From Bacteroidales bacterium (GTDB lineage Bacteria > Bacteroidota > Bacteroidia > Bacteroidales > UBA3824): a DNA stretch of 64,000 bases. Each line of letters begins with the position of its first letter. The stretch's first letter is position 1. The translations under genes were made by a program, and so were the position numbers. Below, in pieces: positions 49,715 to 59,018 of the stretch. Location of the stretch: positions 24,102 to 88,101 of the forward strand of contig JAFPZK010000038.1 of NCBI GenBank assembly GCA_017417315.1. The letters run 5' to 3'. The notes below the pieces were generated by a model. The model worked only from the letters and a program-made list of their open reading frames with translations. It was not told where the DNA came from and did no database searches.

Positions 49715-50111
49715 CATTATTTTCGGGATTGTATTTCAAATTATGAAGATGCAACGTTTGGTTGAATGTTTGGACATTAATCTTGCCGTTGCGCCAAAGG
49801 TAGAGTTCATGCCGCATATCTTGAATCAAATTTTTTAAATAGGCGGTCGTTTCGGTATCGTCGTCAATAGTTTCTAAACTAATAGGCGCAGAATTAGTCT
49901 GAGCGGAAATGTCAGAGGTTTTTTCCTCTTTTTTTTCCTGCTCTTTCGGAGTTTTTTGTTCGGTTTCTTTTTCCGGCTCTTGGTCTTCTTTTTTGTCGTC
50001 AAGGTCTACGGGATTGCCTTTGAACTCCGTTTTTTTCCCTTTCAACTTTTTGATTCCCAAAGAGTTTTCTATCAGGCTGTCAAGCCCGCCCTTAAAAGTT
50101 TTTTTTGCCAT
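49698..50111 (-). CDS. Small charged partner of ParA, ParB-like N-terminus
   Basis: 137 residues. Opens MAKKTFKGGLDSLIENSLG, similar in style to the short N-terminal ParB segment (GRGLxALL) that stimulates ParA ATPase. A charged Lys/Glu linker (60-80) leads to a helical C-terminal part (TAYLKNLIQDMRHELYLWRNG). No ParB nuclease/DNA-binding core is present. It lies 36 bases after parA, so it is probably co-transcribed and may regulate or localise ParA. The family is unknown to me. Confidence 0.55.
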   Translation of the reverse strand: MAKKTFKGGLDSLIENSLGIKKLKGKKTEFKGNPVDLDDKKEDQEPEKETEQKTPKEQEKKEEKTSDISAQTNSAPISLETIDDDTETTAYLKNLIQDMRHELYLWRNGKINVQTFNQTLHLHNLKYNPENNEIEEF

Positions 50112-50125
50112 AATTTTACTTTTTT

Positions 50126-50153
50126 ATTATGAATTATGCATTATGAATTATGC
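50126..50153. repeat. Two tandem 14-base repeats at the parA 3' end
   Basis: ATTATGAATTATGC occurs twice in a row (50126-50139 and 50140-50153) and overlaps the ParA stop codon (50150-50148). Probably a recent slippage duplication in AT-rich DNA. Confidence 0.85.
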
Positions 50154-50927
50154 ATTATTTTCCACTTCATCGCCTTCCAAATGCCGTTCGATAATTTCTT
50201 TGCAGAGTCTTTTGTAGTCTTCTGCGCCGCGACTTTCGGGTGCGTAGTGGAAAATATCCATACCTTGGCTCGGAGCCTCTGCCAAAGCGATGTTTTCACG
50301 GACTTTCGTGTCAAAAAGTTTCTCCTGAAAATACGTGTAAATCGTGTCTACAACGTCTCTGTGCAGAACTTTTCGTTTGTCGTATTGCGTTACGAAAACT
50401 CCGGTGATTTCTATATTTTTGTTAAGACGCTTTTTTACTTTACCGATAACTTCGATGATTTTTGTCAAACCTTTTATCGCCAAGTAATGCGCTTGAAGCG
50501 GTATATATACTTCGTTTGCAGCGGTTAAAGCGTTGATTGTCAGCAGTCCTAATGACGGCGGACAATCTATGAAAACGTAGTCATAGTTTTTGGTGATTCC
50601 GCTTATTGCCTCTGCCAAAATGTATTCTCTGCCGGCTTCGTTTATCAGTTCCATTTCAGCACCCGAAAGGTCAAGTGTTGAGGGGAGTATTTCGAGATTC
50701 TCGAAAACTTCTACCGTTTCTACCTCTGCTTCGCCTTTAAGTACTTCATATACAGATACTTTTGCCTTGTTAATGCCGAAACTTTGAGTCATATTGGCTT
50801 GCGGGTCCATGTCGATTAACAAAACTTTATAACCGATTAACGCCAAACCTGCGCCTATGTTAACGACCGAAGTCGTTTTTCCGACACCGCCTTTGTGATT
50901 GCTGACGGCTATTACTGTTGTGTCCAT
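50148..50927 (-). CDS. ParA/MinD-type ATPase
   Basis: 259 residues. Deviant Walker A KGGVGKTT, IDMDPQANMTQSFGI, Walker B-like FIDCPPSLGLLT and the ParA region PLQAHYLAIKGL. It binds DNA non-specifically when ATP-bound and partitions cargo, such as chromosome or plasmid or a protein cluster. The companion gene is not a parB but a short charged protein, so this is likely a cargo-positioning ParA rather than the chromosomal Soj. ATG 50927 is chosen over TTG 50933. Confidence 0.9.
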   Translation of the reverse strand: MDTTVIAVSNHKGGVGKTTSVVNIGAGLALIGYKVLLIDMDPQANMTQSFGINKAKVSVYEVLKGEAEVETVEVFENLEILPSTLDLSGAEMELINEAGREYILAEAISGITKNYDYVFIDCPPSLGLLTINALTAANEVYIPLQAHYLAIKGLTKIIEVIGKVKKRLNKNIEITGVFVTQYDKRKVLHRDVVDTIYTYFQEKLFDTKVRENIALAEAPSQGMDIFHYAPESRGAEDYKRLCKEIIERHLEGDEVENNA

Positions 50928-51120
50928 AAACAAAAAAAATTTTCAAAACCAAAAGTATAACAAATTTTCGTAACAAGGAAATTTTTTTCAAAAAATAAGC
51001 CAAAAAAAATGCTTTTTTGGTAAAGTAATTGTTTTAGTTAAAAAGTGAAAAAAAATTTTGGCTGTTATGAAAAAAATCGCTTACTTTACGCGAAATTTTT
51101 TGTACCCTGTACTAAGAAGT

Positions 51121-53568
51121 ATGAAAAAAATATATTTAGTTGTATTACTGACAATTATGACGTTTTCCGCGAAGGCGCAGTTTGATGATTTTGAGCAAAT
51201 AATCGAACGTGATATTCTCGGAAGCAAGAATATTAATTATCAGGTAAAAGAAAAAAAACAGATAATTGGTGCTGCGAGGTCTTCAAAAAGTGTTGATGAA
51301 CTTCCGGTAACGCTTTATATTATTACCCATGACGAAATTGTAAGGAACGGTTGCGTTACTTTGTGTGATGTTTTGAAAAACGTTCCGGGTATACGAATTT
51401 CCACACCTGCCGGCTCTGACCTCGGAGAAGGTTTTATGCAGCGGGGTATGGTTGGTAATATTTACACGAAAATTCTTCTTAACGGTATTGACATCAATCC
51501 GTCGGGAGCGGCGGGTATGCCTTTGGGCGCAAATTTGCCGATACGTCAGGCGGAGAGAATAGAAATTATTTACGGTCCTGCTTCTGCTTCATACGGTAAT
51601 GATGCGTGCGGCGGCGTTATCAATATTGTTACGAAACGTCCGGGCGACAAAGCCTTTGCCTCGGCTGACATTATGATGGGTACGGGCGGAAAACGTTATC
51701 TTAATTTTAATACGGGCGCAAAAGTCGGACACGGAAAACACGTTGTGGAATTTACGCTTTACGGCTCCGATTATGAGGTTGATAAACTTAATCTTCCTGA
51801 CGGAAAATCTGATGTTTATAACCGTTGGAACTATTTTTTCCAAAACGGAGATGTTATTAATTATCAGGGTTATGCCATAACGCCTTCTATGGTAACCGAA
51901 GAGATGTTTACAAAATATGATTTCTTGTTTTCGGACATGAAGTTGTATTTTGTTAATTATAAAGGAGATTTTTATTATCCTAATATATGCGACCGTCCGC
52001 AAAAAGGTACACAAACAGGTATAAATGTCAGGTACAGAGGTGTGGAATTTTCGTACAATATGCTTCACAGAATGGATTTTACTAACAACGGTGTAAGTCC
52101 GTTTACGTATAATTATAGTGATCCTCAGGCATTGTTCGGAGATTATATTCATAGATTTGCGCTTTCGGGCGATTGGCAGAACGGAAGTTTTACGACAAAC
52201 ACCTCGCTTCACCTTAATCATTATAGATTTGACAAAAATTCTTACCGATCGGCTAACTGGGATGAGAACAGGCTTTATTTTTGGGGTGCGAGCGATGATT
52301 TGACGTTGGAGGAGAATATTACTTGGAAACCTTCTGATGAAGTTGATTTAAACGCAGGTGCTTCGGTTTCTTATTCGGGTGTGTTACCTAAAACCTTGGA
52401 TAATGCCAACAGATTTGATTATTCTTCGTATAAAATGTTTGCAGAAAGCGTTGACTTTACGTTTCCTCTTTACGGAAGTTGGGGTATTTATCCGACAACG
52501 TTTTTTCAAGCGGGTGCATACGTGCAAACTGATTACGACTTGAAACCTTTTACAATAACGGCGGGCGTAAGATATGACTACAACTCAAAATGGGGTTCGT
52601 CAATTAATCCGCGTGTGGCTTTGCTTTGGAAACTTACTGACAAACTTACGTTAAGAGGTTCGGAAGGTTTTGCTTATAAAACGCCGTCTTTGACACAGAT
52701 GTATTATACCGTGAGCGTTGCGATACCTAACGATGCGGCTCCGGGCAAGTATGCTTTGGCATATCATCATATACCGACGGTCGGAAAACTAAAACCCGAA
52801 CATATTTCTTCTACTGAGGTTGGTCTTAGAATGTATTTCAACAAAACGAATTATATGGAAATTGTCGGTTATACCAACCGAATGAGAGACCCGCTCGTAA
52901 GAAACTGGGTTGCAATGGATTCTATCGCTAATTTTGTTCCTACTGCTAATGTTTATATGTCCGGCGGCGACAAAACCGGATATATTGCTGATAATTATGT
53001 AGGAGTGGGTGTTACGAATCTTACAAATTCGGAGGTTGACAGAAAATATACCCGTGCTTACGCTAACGAGGATAAATCTAAGTCTAAACTTTACGGTTTG
53101 CAACTTATCGGCGTTATGAAAGACGTATATCCGGCACTTCACCTTAATATTAAAGGCTCGTTTACGCTTTCGACCGGTGAAGAAAAAATCTCTGCCAATA
53201 ATGCCGGAGCAACGGTTTATAATACTTTGGAGTATGTTAGAGGTGTACCGAGAATGCAGGCACAACTTTCGGCGGAATGTAATTTTTTGAAAGTAATGCA
53301 TATCCGTCTTGATAATATTTATTGTTCAAAATTTTTGAGAAGATATTATAACGGTCTTGACAACAAATTTTTTTGGGCACCGTCTTATTATAATCTTGAT
53401 GCGGCATTGTCAGCTTCTATTTCGAAGGATTTGTCAGTGACGTTGAAAGTTACGAATATAACTAATGCGGAATACGGCGGTATGGACTCAATGGAAATGG
53501 ACGTGGATTTGTCCTACAATCCCCAACTTTTAAGAAGTTTTATTTTCGGGGTTGCATACGAATTTTAG
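51121..53568 (+). CDS. TonB-dependent outer-membrane receptor
   Basis: 815 residues from ATG 51121, which begins the signal peptide MKKIYLVVLLTIMTFSAKAQ; the in-frame start at 51058 would place it internally. Plug domain: TLYIITHDEI, VPGIRIST, RIEIIYGPASASYGNDACGGVINIVTKRPGD. The remaining part is a 22-strand-type barrel ending LLRSFIFGVAYEF, a typical aromatic C-terminus for outer-membrane insertion. No SusD partner or N-terminal regulatory domain is present, so it is CirA/BtuB-like rather than SusC. Substrate unknown; iron chelate, cobalamin or peptide are options. Confidence 0.9.
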   Translation: MKKIYLVVLLTIMTFSAKAQFDDFEQIIERDILGSKNINYQVKEKKQIIGAARSSKSVDELPVTLYIITHDEIVRNGCVTLCDVLKNVPGIRISTPAGSDLGEGFMQRGMVGNIYTKILLNGIDINPSGAAGMPLGANLPIRQAERIEIIYGPASASYGNDACGGVINIVTKRPGDKAFASADIMMGTGGKRYLNFNTGAKVGHGKHVVEFTLYGSDYEVDKLNLPDGKSDVYNRWNYFFQNGDVINYQGYAITPSMVTEEMFTKYDFLFSDMKLYFVNYKGDFYYPNICDRPQKGTQTGINVRYRGVEFSYNMLHRMDFTNNGVSPFTYNYSDPQALFGDYIHRFALSGDWQNGSFTTNTSLHLNHYRFDKNSYRSANWDENRLYFWGASDDLTLEENITWKPSDEVDLNAGASVSYSGVLPKTLDNANRFDYSSYKMFAESVDFTFPLYGSWGIYPTTFFQAGAYVQTDYDLKPFTITAGVRYDYNSKWGSSINPRVALLWKLTDKLTLRGSEGFAYKTPSLTQMYYTVSVAIPNDAAPGKYALAYHHIPTVGKLKPEHISSTEVGLRMYFNKTNYMEIVGYTNRMRDPLVRNWVAMDSIANFVPTANVYMSGGDKTGYIADNYVGVGVTNLTNSEVDRKYTRAYANEDKSKSKLYGLQLIGVMKDVYPALHLNIKGSFTLSTGEEKISANNAGATVYNTLEYVRGVPRMQAQLSAECNFLKVMHIRLDNIYCSKFLRRYYNGLDNKFFWAPSYYNLDAALSASISKDLSVTLKVTNITNAEYGGMDSMEMDVDLSYNPQLLRSFIFGVAYEF

Positions 53569-53634
53569 AATTTGGGAATTTTTGGAACTTAATTTGTATA
53601 ATAGGAAAACGTATAGGAAAAATAAAAATTAAGT

Positions 53635-56388
53635 ATGTTGATACTTAACAAAAATATTAAAAGATTGTTGTTGACTTTTGCGGCTTTTTCGCTCTTGGGT
53701 TCTCAGGCTTATTCGCAGAAATCCGAGGCGGAGTTAATTCGCGAAAGGGATAGTATTCTTAATCTTGCTTCAAAAGAGCCGGATAGCCCTAAAACGGCTG
53801 AAAGGTATTATAATGCAGCGGATAAGAGTCTTTCTTTGTATGAGTATCAAAAGTCCGCAGACTACGCTCGTAAGTCTTTGGATTTGGCAAAAGTTAACCG
53901 TGACAGTATTGTTTTGCTTAACGATTATCTGCTTTTAGGTCATATTCATGTCCTTTATGATGATCCTCTTAAAGCCTTGGAATGTTATCTTTCGGCGAAA
54001 AAAATTCTTGAAAAACAAGGAGATGTTAAAAGAGGTGCCGAGGTGATTTCTCAAATTGGTTTGGTGTATTTTAACAGAGGTCATTATGCTCGTGCGGCTG
54101 AACGTTTTAGTGAGGCCTTGGATATTTACAAAACATTGGACGACGAGAAAAACGTTATTGACAATACGAAATATTTGGCTGCCTGCAATTCAAAACTCGG
54201 AAAATATGACGAGGCTGCTGAAAATTATCAGTTTTTGCTTAAAAAATTTCGTGAAAATGACGATTGGGACAATACCAAAATGATTTATCAGCGTCTCAAT
54301 GAGATATACCGCAACAAAGAAGATTTCGACAATATTTATAAATATAATTACGACCTTTATAATCTTTGTCTTGAAAAAAACGACATAAAAGAATCTCTTA
54401 ATGCAATGAATAACATCGCTTATTGTTATGTTTGTATGAAAAAGTACGATAAGGCGGTTAAGTTTTATGAGCAATTGTTGGTTGCCGACAATTCGGTGGA
54501 TAACAGCGAAGAGATTGCAGCCGGTACGTATACGAGTTTAGGTTTGTGTTATCAGAATATGGATAATTTTGATGCGGCGGTCGAAAATCTTTCACGTGCT
54601 TCGGCTATCAGGCACAAACTTAATAAGCATAACGATGCTTCTACGGTTGACGATATTATGGCACTTATCTACATCAAAGAAAAAGACTTACATAATGCCG
54701 AATACCGTGCGATTATGGCTGTTGAAGAGGCTGAAAAATATAGGGTTGACGGCGGTGATGATGACGGCGAACTCCGAAAAGAAGCGTATATGACTTATAA
54801 TAAGGTACTTACGTTGAAAGGCGACGACAAAAACGCGATGGTGTATTATAAGAAGTATCTTTCGCTCAGGGATTCTTCGCAGACGGCGCGGGAATTGTAT
54901 GAACGTAAGCAGGCTGAGGATTTGAGACATCTTACTGATCTCGAACAAAAATATATGAAGGACCTTGACGAGGAAGAAATTGCTGTTTTGTCAAAACAAC
55001 AACTCCAACTTTTGGCTGAAAATCGTCAGAAAGAAATCGACCTTTTGACCAAAAACAATGAGATTCAGGAAATGGAGAAAAAGCGTATGGAGCAGTCTCT
55101 TGTTTTGGCGCATAAGGAGCAGGAAGCCCTGAGAAAAGAAAACGAAATTCGTGAACTTCAACAGCAACAAAAACTTGCCGAAGAGGAAATCAAGCGTAAG
55201 CAGTTGGAGGAAAACGAGCGTCAAAACCAAATCGAACTTCTCAAACAACAGCAAGAAAATCAAGACCTTGTTATTGCCAATCAGCAGAAAGAGGCAAGAC
55301 AAATGCGCCTTTTGATTTATATGGGTGCTGCGATGATTTTGTTTTTCGTTGTCGTGTTCTTTATGATGAGAAAGAAAAACAAAAAGTTGAAAGAGCAACA
55401 AAAAGAAATCGAAAGGAAAAACGAAGCCTTGGTTTTGAAAAACGAAGAGATTACGATGCAGAAAGAAAACTTGGAGGCTGCTAACAACGAGATTATGAAC
55501 ATGAACAACGAGTTGACCAAGCAAAAGGCAATCGTTGAGGAGGCTAACAAGTCTATTACTGACAGTATCGTTTATGCACAGAGGATTCAGACGGCGGTGT
55601 GTCCGTCGCCGACTTTCCTTGATGCCTTTAAGTTGGAGCATTTCTTGTTTTTCCGTCCGAGAGACATCGTAAGCGGCGATTATTATTGGTTTTACACTGA
55701 TAATATTGACAGTATTTTTATTGTTGCCGCCGATTGTACGGGACACGGTGTTCCGGGTGCATTCATGAGTATGCTTGGTGTTTCGCTTTTCAACAAGGTT
55801 GTAGGTGAGAGAAACGTTTTTGAACCCGGCGATATTCTTACCGAATTAAGACAGGAAGTTAAAGAGGCACTTCATCAGGACTCGATAGTTTCTTCTCAGA
55901 AAGACGGTATGGACCTTTCGCTGATAAGATATGATATGAGTTCGCAAATGATTACTTTTGCCGGTGCTAACAATAACGGATATTTGGTTCAGAGGTTTTC
56001 TAAAGAGGAAGAAGCGTTGGCAAGAGAAGGTGTTGCAAGAGAAGAATTTTTGCGCAAGACGGACGGCGGTTTCTTAAAACTTACCGTTATGCCCGCAGAT
56101 GCAATGCCTATCGGTATTTATATCAGAGAAAAAGAAAGGTTCTCGCAGGTCTCTTACAAAATCCGCAAAGGCGACTCTATTTATATGACCTCTGACGGTT
56201 ATATCGATCAGTTCGGCGGAAAATACGGTAGAAAATTCTTGACCAAGAATTTTGAAAAAATGCTTCTTGACATCAACCTTTATTCGCTTGAAAGACAGAA
56301 ACAAATCGTCGCTGAAACTCACGATAATTGGAAAGGTTCTCAGTTTTCGCAGTTAGACGATGTTATAGTAATGGGTATAAGATTTTAA
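53635..56388 (+). CDS. TPR sensor with SpoIIE-type PP2C phosphatase domain
   Basis: 917 residues. Signal peptide ending QAYSQ, a periplasmic TPR array (about 40-400: LLGHIHVLYDDPLKALECY, IGLVYFNRGHYARAAERF), a coiled coil (420-550), one membrane segment (about 560-578), a second coiled coil, and a C-terminal SpoIIE phosphatase (FRPRDIVSGDYYW, VAADCTGHGVPGAFMS, YMTSDGYIDQFGG) with metal-binding Asp residues present. Periplasmic input probably controls dephosphorylation of a cytoplasmic partner such as an anti-sigma antagonist. No such partner is adjacent. It follows the TonB receptor by 66 bases. Confidence 0.88.
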   Translation: MLILNKNIKRLLLTFAAFSLLGSQAYSQKSEAELIRERDSILNLASKEPDSPKTAERYYNAADKSLSLYEYQKSADYARKSLDLAKVNRDSIVLLNDYLLLGHIHVLYDDPLKALECYLSAKKILEKQGDVKRGAEVISQIGLVYFNRGHYARAAERFSEALDIYKTLDDEKNVIDNTKYLAACNSKLGKYDEAAENYQFLLKKFRENDDWDNTKMIYQRLNEIYRNKEDFDNIYKYNYDLYNLCLEKNDIKESLNAMNNIAYCYVCMKKYDKAVKFYEQLLVADNSVDNSEEIAAGTYTSLGLCYQNMDNFDAAVENLSRASAIRHKLNKHNDASTVDDIMALIYIKEKDLHNAEYRAIMAVEEAEKYRVDGGDDDGELRKEAYMTYNKVLTLKGDDKNAMVYYKKYLSLRDSSQTARELYERKQAEDLRHLTDLEQKYMKDLDEEEIAVLSKQQLQLLAENRQKEIDLLTKNNEIQEMEKKRMEQSLVLAHKEQEALRKENEIRELQQQQKLAEEEIKRKQLEENERQNQIELLKQQQENQDLVIANQQKEARQMRLLIYMGAAMILFFVVVFFMMRKKNKKLKEQQKEIERKNEALVLKNEEITMQKENLEAANNEIMNMNNELTKQKAIVEEANKSITDSIVYAQRIQTAVCPSPTFLDAFKLEHFLFFRPRDIVSGDYYWFYTDNIDSIFIVAADCTGHGVPGAFMSMLGVSLFNKVVGERNVFEPGDILTELRQEVKEALHQDSIVSSQKDGMDLSLIRYDMSSQMITFAGANNNGYLVQRFSKEEEALAREGVAREEFLRKTDGGFLKLTVMPADAMPIGIYIREKERFSQVSYKIRKGDSIYMTSDGYIDQFGGKYGRKFLTKNFEKMLLDINLYSLERQKQIVAETHDNWKGSQFSQLDDVIVMGIRF

Positions 56389-56397
56389 AAAAAAATA

Positions 56398-56874
56398 ATG
56401 GCTTACGAAATTGAAAGAAAATTCCTTGTAAAAGGAGAGTTCAAACAGTTTGCTTTGAGCAGTACTTATATTGTTCAGGGTTATATTTATTTTGACAAGG
56501 AAAAATCGGTAAGAATCCGCATAAAAGGCGATAAGGGTTATATCACCGTAAAAAGTTCGGTAGGGGATTCTAAGGTTACCCGCAACGAATGGGAATACGA
56601 AATACCCGCAAGCGAGGCTAACGAAATGTTGAGGCTTTGCGGAGAAAATGTTCTTGAAAAAACCCGTTATATTGTCAATATCAAGAATTTGGTAGTGGAG
56701 GTTGACGAGTTTTACGGCGAAAACGAAGGTTTGCTTTTGGCGGAAATAGAACTCACTAACGAAAGTCAACAATTTGAAAAGCCGGAATTTTTGGGTCATG
56801 AAGTAACGGGACAGCCGCGTTATTATAATGCGCAACTCTGTGTTAATCCGTATTCTAAATGGCGGGATAAATAA
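56398..56874 (+). CDS. CYTH-domain protein (triphosphate tunnel enzyme)
   Basis: 158 residues. ExExK motif EIERK (4-8) at the start, then RIRIKGDKGYITVKSS and ENEGLLLAEIELT, the basic and acidic tunnel residues of CYTH enzymes. Members hydrolyse inorganic triphosphate or act on thiamine or nucleoside triphosphates. Standalone short form, like the Bacteroidetes and Neisseria-type inorganic triphosphatases. It starts 10 bases after the phosphatase stop and is likely co-transcribed. Confidence 0.88.
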   Translation: MAYEIERKFLVKGEFKQFALSSTYIVQGYIYFDKEKSVRIRIKGDKGYITVKSSVGDSKVTRNEWEYEIPASEANEMLRLCGENVLEKTRYIVNIKNLVVEVDEFYGENEGLLLAEIELTNESQQFEKPEFLGHEVTGQPRYYNAQLCVNPYSKWRDK

Positions 56875-56895
56875 AAAAATGAAAATTTATGAAAA

Positions 56896-56920
56896 AAAAT
56901 CCGTCTAAGGTGCGGATTTG
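56896..56920 (+). terminator. Weak hairpin after the CYTH gene
   Basis: AATCCG/CGGATT stem with a 9-base loop; the T-run is broken. It could end the TPR/SpoIIE-CYTH transcript. Confidence 0.35.
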
Positions 56921-56934
56921 TGTATTTTAAATAT

Positions 56935-56942
56935 TATCTTTG
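56935..56942 (+). promoter_or_regulatory. -7 element of the lipoprotein gene at 57017
   Basis: TATCTTTG matches consensus, 75 bases before the start; a TTG at 56918 is spaced only 14 bases away. The gene also has an AAGGAG-like sequence at 57005-57010, an unusual Shine-Dalgarno site for this phylum. Confidence 0.45.
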
Positions 56943-57016
56943 TACAAAATTTTAAGCCGTAATAACAATCAAGTATTTGTTTTTTAGCGGTTTAGTATAA
57001 TGAAAAGGAGTTACTT

Positions 57017-57856
57017 ATGAAAAAATACGGAAATTATATAATTGTATTGTCTCTCTTGGTATCGGTTTTGAGTGCTTGTTCTACGAGTACGCAAGACTTA
57101 AAGAGCAAAAATGATATGCGTCAGGAGGCAAAATCCAAGGCAATGAATGCTGACGGAGTTTCCGTCGGTGATTATTATACGTTGCCTTCACCTTTGGAAA
57201 TCGCATATATTATACAAACGACCGGTGTTGAATACAATTTGGAGGTTTTGCATCGGACGGAACTCGGGGTGAGATATTCTACTAACAAAGCCGCTGCTAT
57301 TAACCTCGGTATTTACGGTGCTGATTTAAGTTATTCTATTTATTTCAATCAGCAGCAGGTTGCGGTAAAATATTTGGATTGTATTAGGGCTTTGTCTACC
57401 GAATTGGATATTGCAGACCTTGTTTCACAAAAAAGAATTAAGGAAATCGAAGATAACATTCAGAATAAAGAAATGTTAAAAAAGATAGTTTCGCAGACGT
57501 TTTTTCATTCTGATGCGTTATTGAAAGAAAGCAGCCGTAAATCTACCGCCGTAATGGTGGCAACGGGTATGTGGATTGAAAGCCTTTATATAGCCTCACA
57601 ACTTTCGCGCTGTAATTCCGACAACAATCCCGCTCTTACGAAGTCTATTATTGAGCAGGGACTTGTTTTGGAAGATTTGTTTAATATGCTTTCTTGTTTT
57701 GAGACGACGGAAGATATTGATTATCTCAGGGCAGAATTGCAACCGGTAAGAGAGGGTTATGCTGCCGTTAAAAACGCTGATTCTAACGAAAATGCGTTTG
57801 TAAGGCTTTGTGATGCAGTATCCAAAGTACGTGCAGATTTTACGCAGTTGTTTTAA
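57017..57856 (+). CDS. Lipoprotein of unknown function
   Basis: 279 residues. Signal ends LSAC (C21), so it is lipidated. The mature protein is mostly helical: SPLEIAYIIQTTGVEYNLEVL, LGIYGADLSYSIYFNQQQVA and VMVATGMWIESLYIASQLSR are conserved-looking segments. I do not know the family. It is one of the few genes here with a Shine-Dalgarno-like AAGGAG 7 bases before the ATG. Followed after 38 bases by a small secreted protein; both may serve in the envelope. Confidence 0.65.
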   Translation: MKKYGNYIIVLSLLVSVLSACSTSTQDLKSKNDMRQEAKSKAMNADGVSVGDYYTLPSPLEIAYIIQTTGVEYNLEVLHRTELGVRYSTNKAAAINLGIYGADLSYSIYFNQQQVAVKYLDCIRALSTELDIADLVSQKRIKEIEDNIQNKEMLKKIVSQTFFHSDALLKESSRKSTAVMVATGMWIESLYIASQLSRCNSDNNPALTKSIIEQGLVLEDLFNMLSCFETTEDIDYLRAELQPVREGYAAVKNADSNENAFVRLCDAVSKVRADFTQLF

Positions 57857-57894
57857 TAAAGTCTATTAACTTAACGGAAAAAAATATTTCAGAT

Positions 57895-58368
57895 ATGAAA
57901 AAAATAATTATTTCGGTCTTTTTGGCTTTTATTATTCAGACGGTTTCTATGGCGCAATGCCATGAATATATCGAAACTATTGCGGAATCTGAATTGGAGC
58001 CTTATATTTTGGACGGTAATTTTGTATCGCCTATCGTAACCGAGGGCGAAACGGTAACTTTGACACGTACTTTTCTTGCTGGTCAGAGTTATAAAATTGC
58101 CATTTGCGGAATGGAAATGTTTTTTAAGGAGATAACCATAACGGAAGAAAAAACTGTTTTGTTCAAGAATTTCGGAAAGGATTCTGAGGACAAGATGGTT
58201 ACGACTTCTGACGGAACAACTTTTCCGCTTTACGGACTGAATTTCTTTGAATTAACTCCCGACCACACTATGAATCTTAAAATAAAAGTTAAGATTACAC
58301 CTTTTCAGGGCGGCGGCGGTCTTAAACTTGAAGGCTGTTTAGGTATACTTGTCGGCTTTCAGAAATAA
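57895..58368 (+). CDS. Small secreted protein of unknown function
   Basis: 157 residues. Signal peptide ends SMAQ, with a Cys next to it, and the mature part is short and beta-rich: EGETVTLTRTFLAGQSYKIA, CGMEMFFKEITIT and LKIKVKITPFQGGGGLKLEG. Three cysteines in the mature protein. No family recognised. The segment 58369-58487 that follows is AT-rich and holds only a possible TATTTTTG (58415-58422) before the next gene. Confidence 0.6.
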   Translation: MKKIIISVFLAFIIQTVSMAQCHEYIETIAESELEPYILDGNFVSPIVTEGETVTLTRTFLAGQSYKIAICGMEMFFKEITITEEKTVLFKNFGKDSEDKMVTTSDGTTFPLYGLNFFELTPDHTMNLKIKVKITPFQGGGGLKLEGCLGILVGFQK

Positions 58369-58487
58369 CGCTAATTATTGAGGATTTTAACGTAATTTTC
58401 CTTTATTACCCTCATATTTTTGTGAGCGGTAGGGATTGCTTTGCACTTTAATTAAACAGAAATACACTCTAAAAAATAATTGAAAAA

Positions 58488-58976
58488 ATGAAGTTTGCAA
58501 AAAACAATGATGTAAACGTTTCAACAGCGTATGCGTCAGAAAATGAAAACCGGATTTTGGGCTATCAGTTGGCCAAAAAGAAAAAATCGTTGGAAGAGGA
58601 AGATGCCGAATTTGAGGAAAATTTTTCGGACAAAAACTCTGATGACGACGAATTTGACAGCAGTTTGTTAGATGACTTCAACGATGAAATTGACGAGGTT
58701 GACTTTGATGACCTTGACCTCGATGAATTTGATGAAGAATTAAACGACGATGATTTGGACGTTTTCGGAGGAGATTCTTCTTCGCGTAAAAACCGCAAAA
58801 AGCGTTCATCAGACGATGATGACGATGATGAAATTGATGACAGTGATTTTTACAACGACGAGTTTAAGGATTTTGACAATTACACCACAATCGATTACGA
58901 TGACGAAGACATTGATGATTACATCAGCAACGAAAGTTATTCGGACGGTTTTTACGACTACGATGACAGGTATTAA
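58488..58976 (+). CDS. Asp/Glu-rich acidic protein
   Basis: 162 residues. About the first 30 residues are ordinary (MKFAKNNDVNVSTAYASENEN, then KKKKSLEEE). The rest is dominated by Asp, Glu, Phe and Tyr (DEFDSSLLDDFNDEIDEV, YNDEFKDFDNYTTIDYDDED), with a basic SSRKNRKKRSS island in the middle. No signal peptide. It should be disordered and very acidic. Such proteins can mimic DNA or bind cations; neither is shown. Codon use looks real because the start, length and terminator fit. Confidence 0.6.
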   Translation: MKFAKNNDVNVSTAYASENENRILGYQLAKKKKSLEEEDAEFEENFSDKNSDDDEFDSSLLDDFNDEIDEVDFDDLDLDEFDEELNDDDLDVFGGDSSSRKNRKKRSSDDDDDDEIDDSDFYNDEFKDFDNYTTIDYDDEDIDDYISNESYSDGFYDYDDRY

Positions 58977-59018
58977 AAAAAAACGCACCTTATATAATAT
59001 GTAAGGTGCGTTTTTTTT
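58975..59018. terminator. Bidirectional terminator
   Basis: AAAACGCACCTTA/TAAGGTGCGTTTT stem flanked by A and T runs, between the acidic-protein gene and the S41 protease gene. Confidence 0.88.

Noticed and set aside
50126..50153. Possible origin iterons next to ParA
   Set aside because: Only two AT-rich copies, overlapping the parA stop. There is no initiator gene and no further repeats.
54991..55746. Minus-strand 251-codon frame inside the SpoIIE gene
   Set aside because: The sense strand carries the TPR, coiled-coil and phosphatase motifs. The antisense frame follows from biased codons in the coiled coil.
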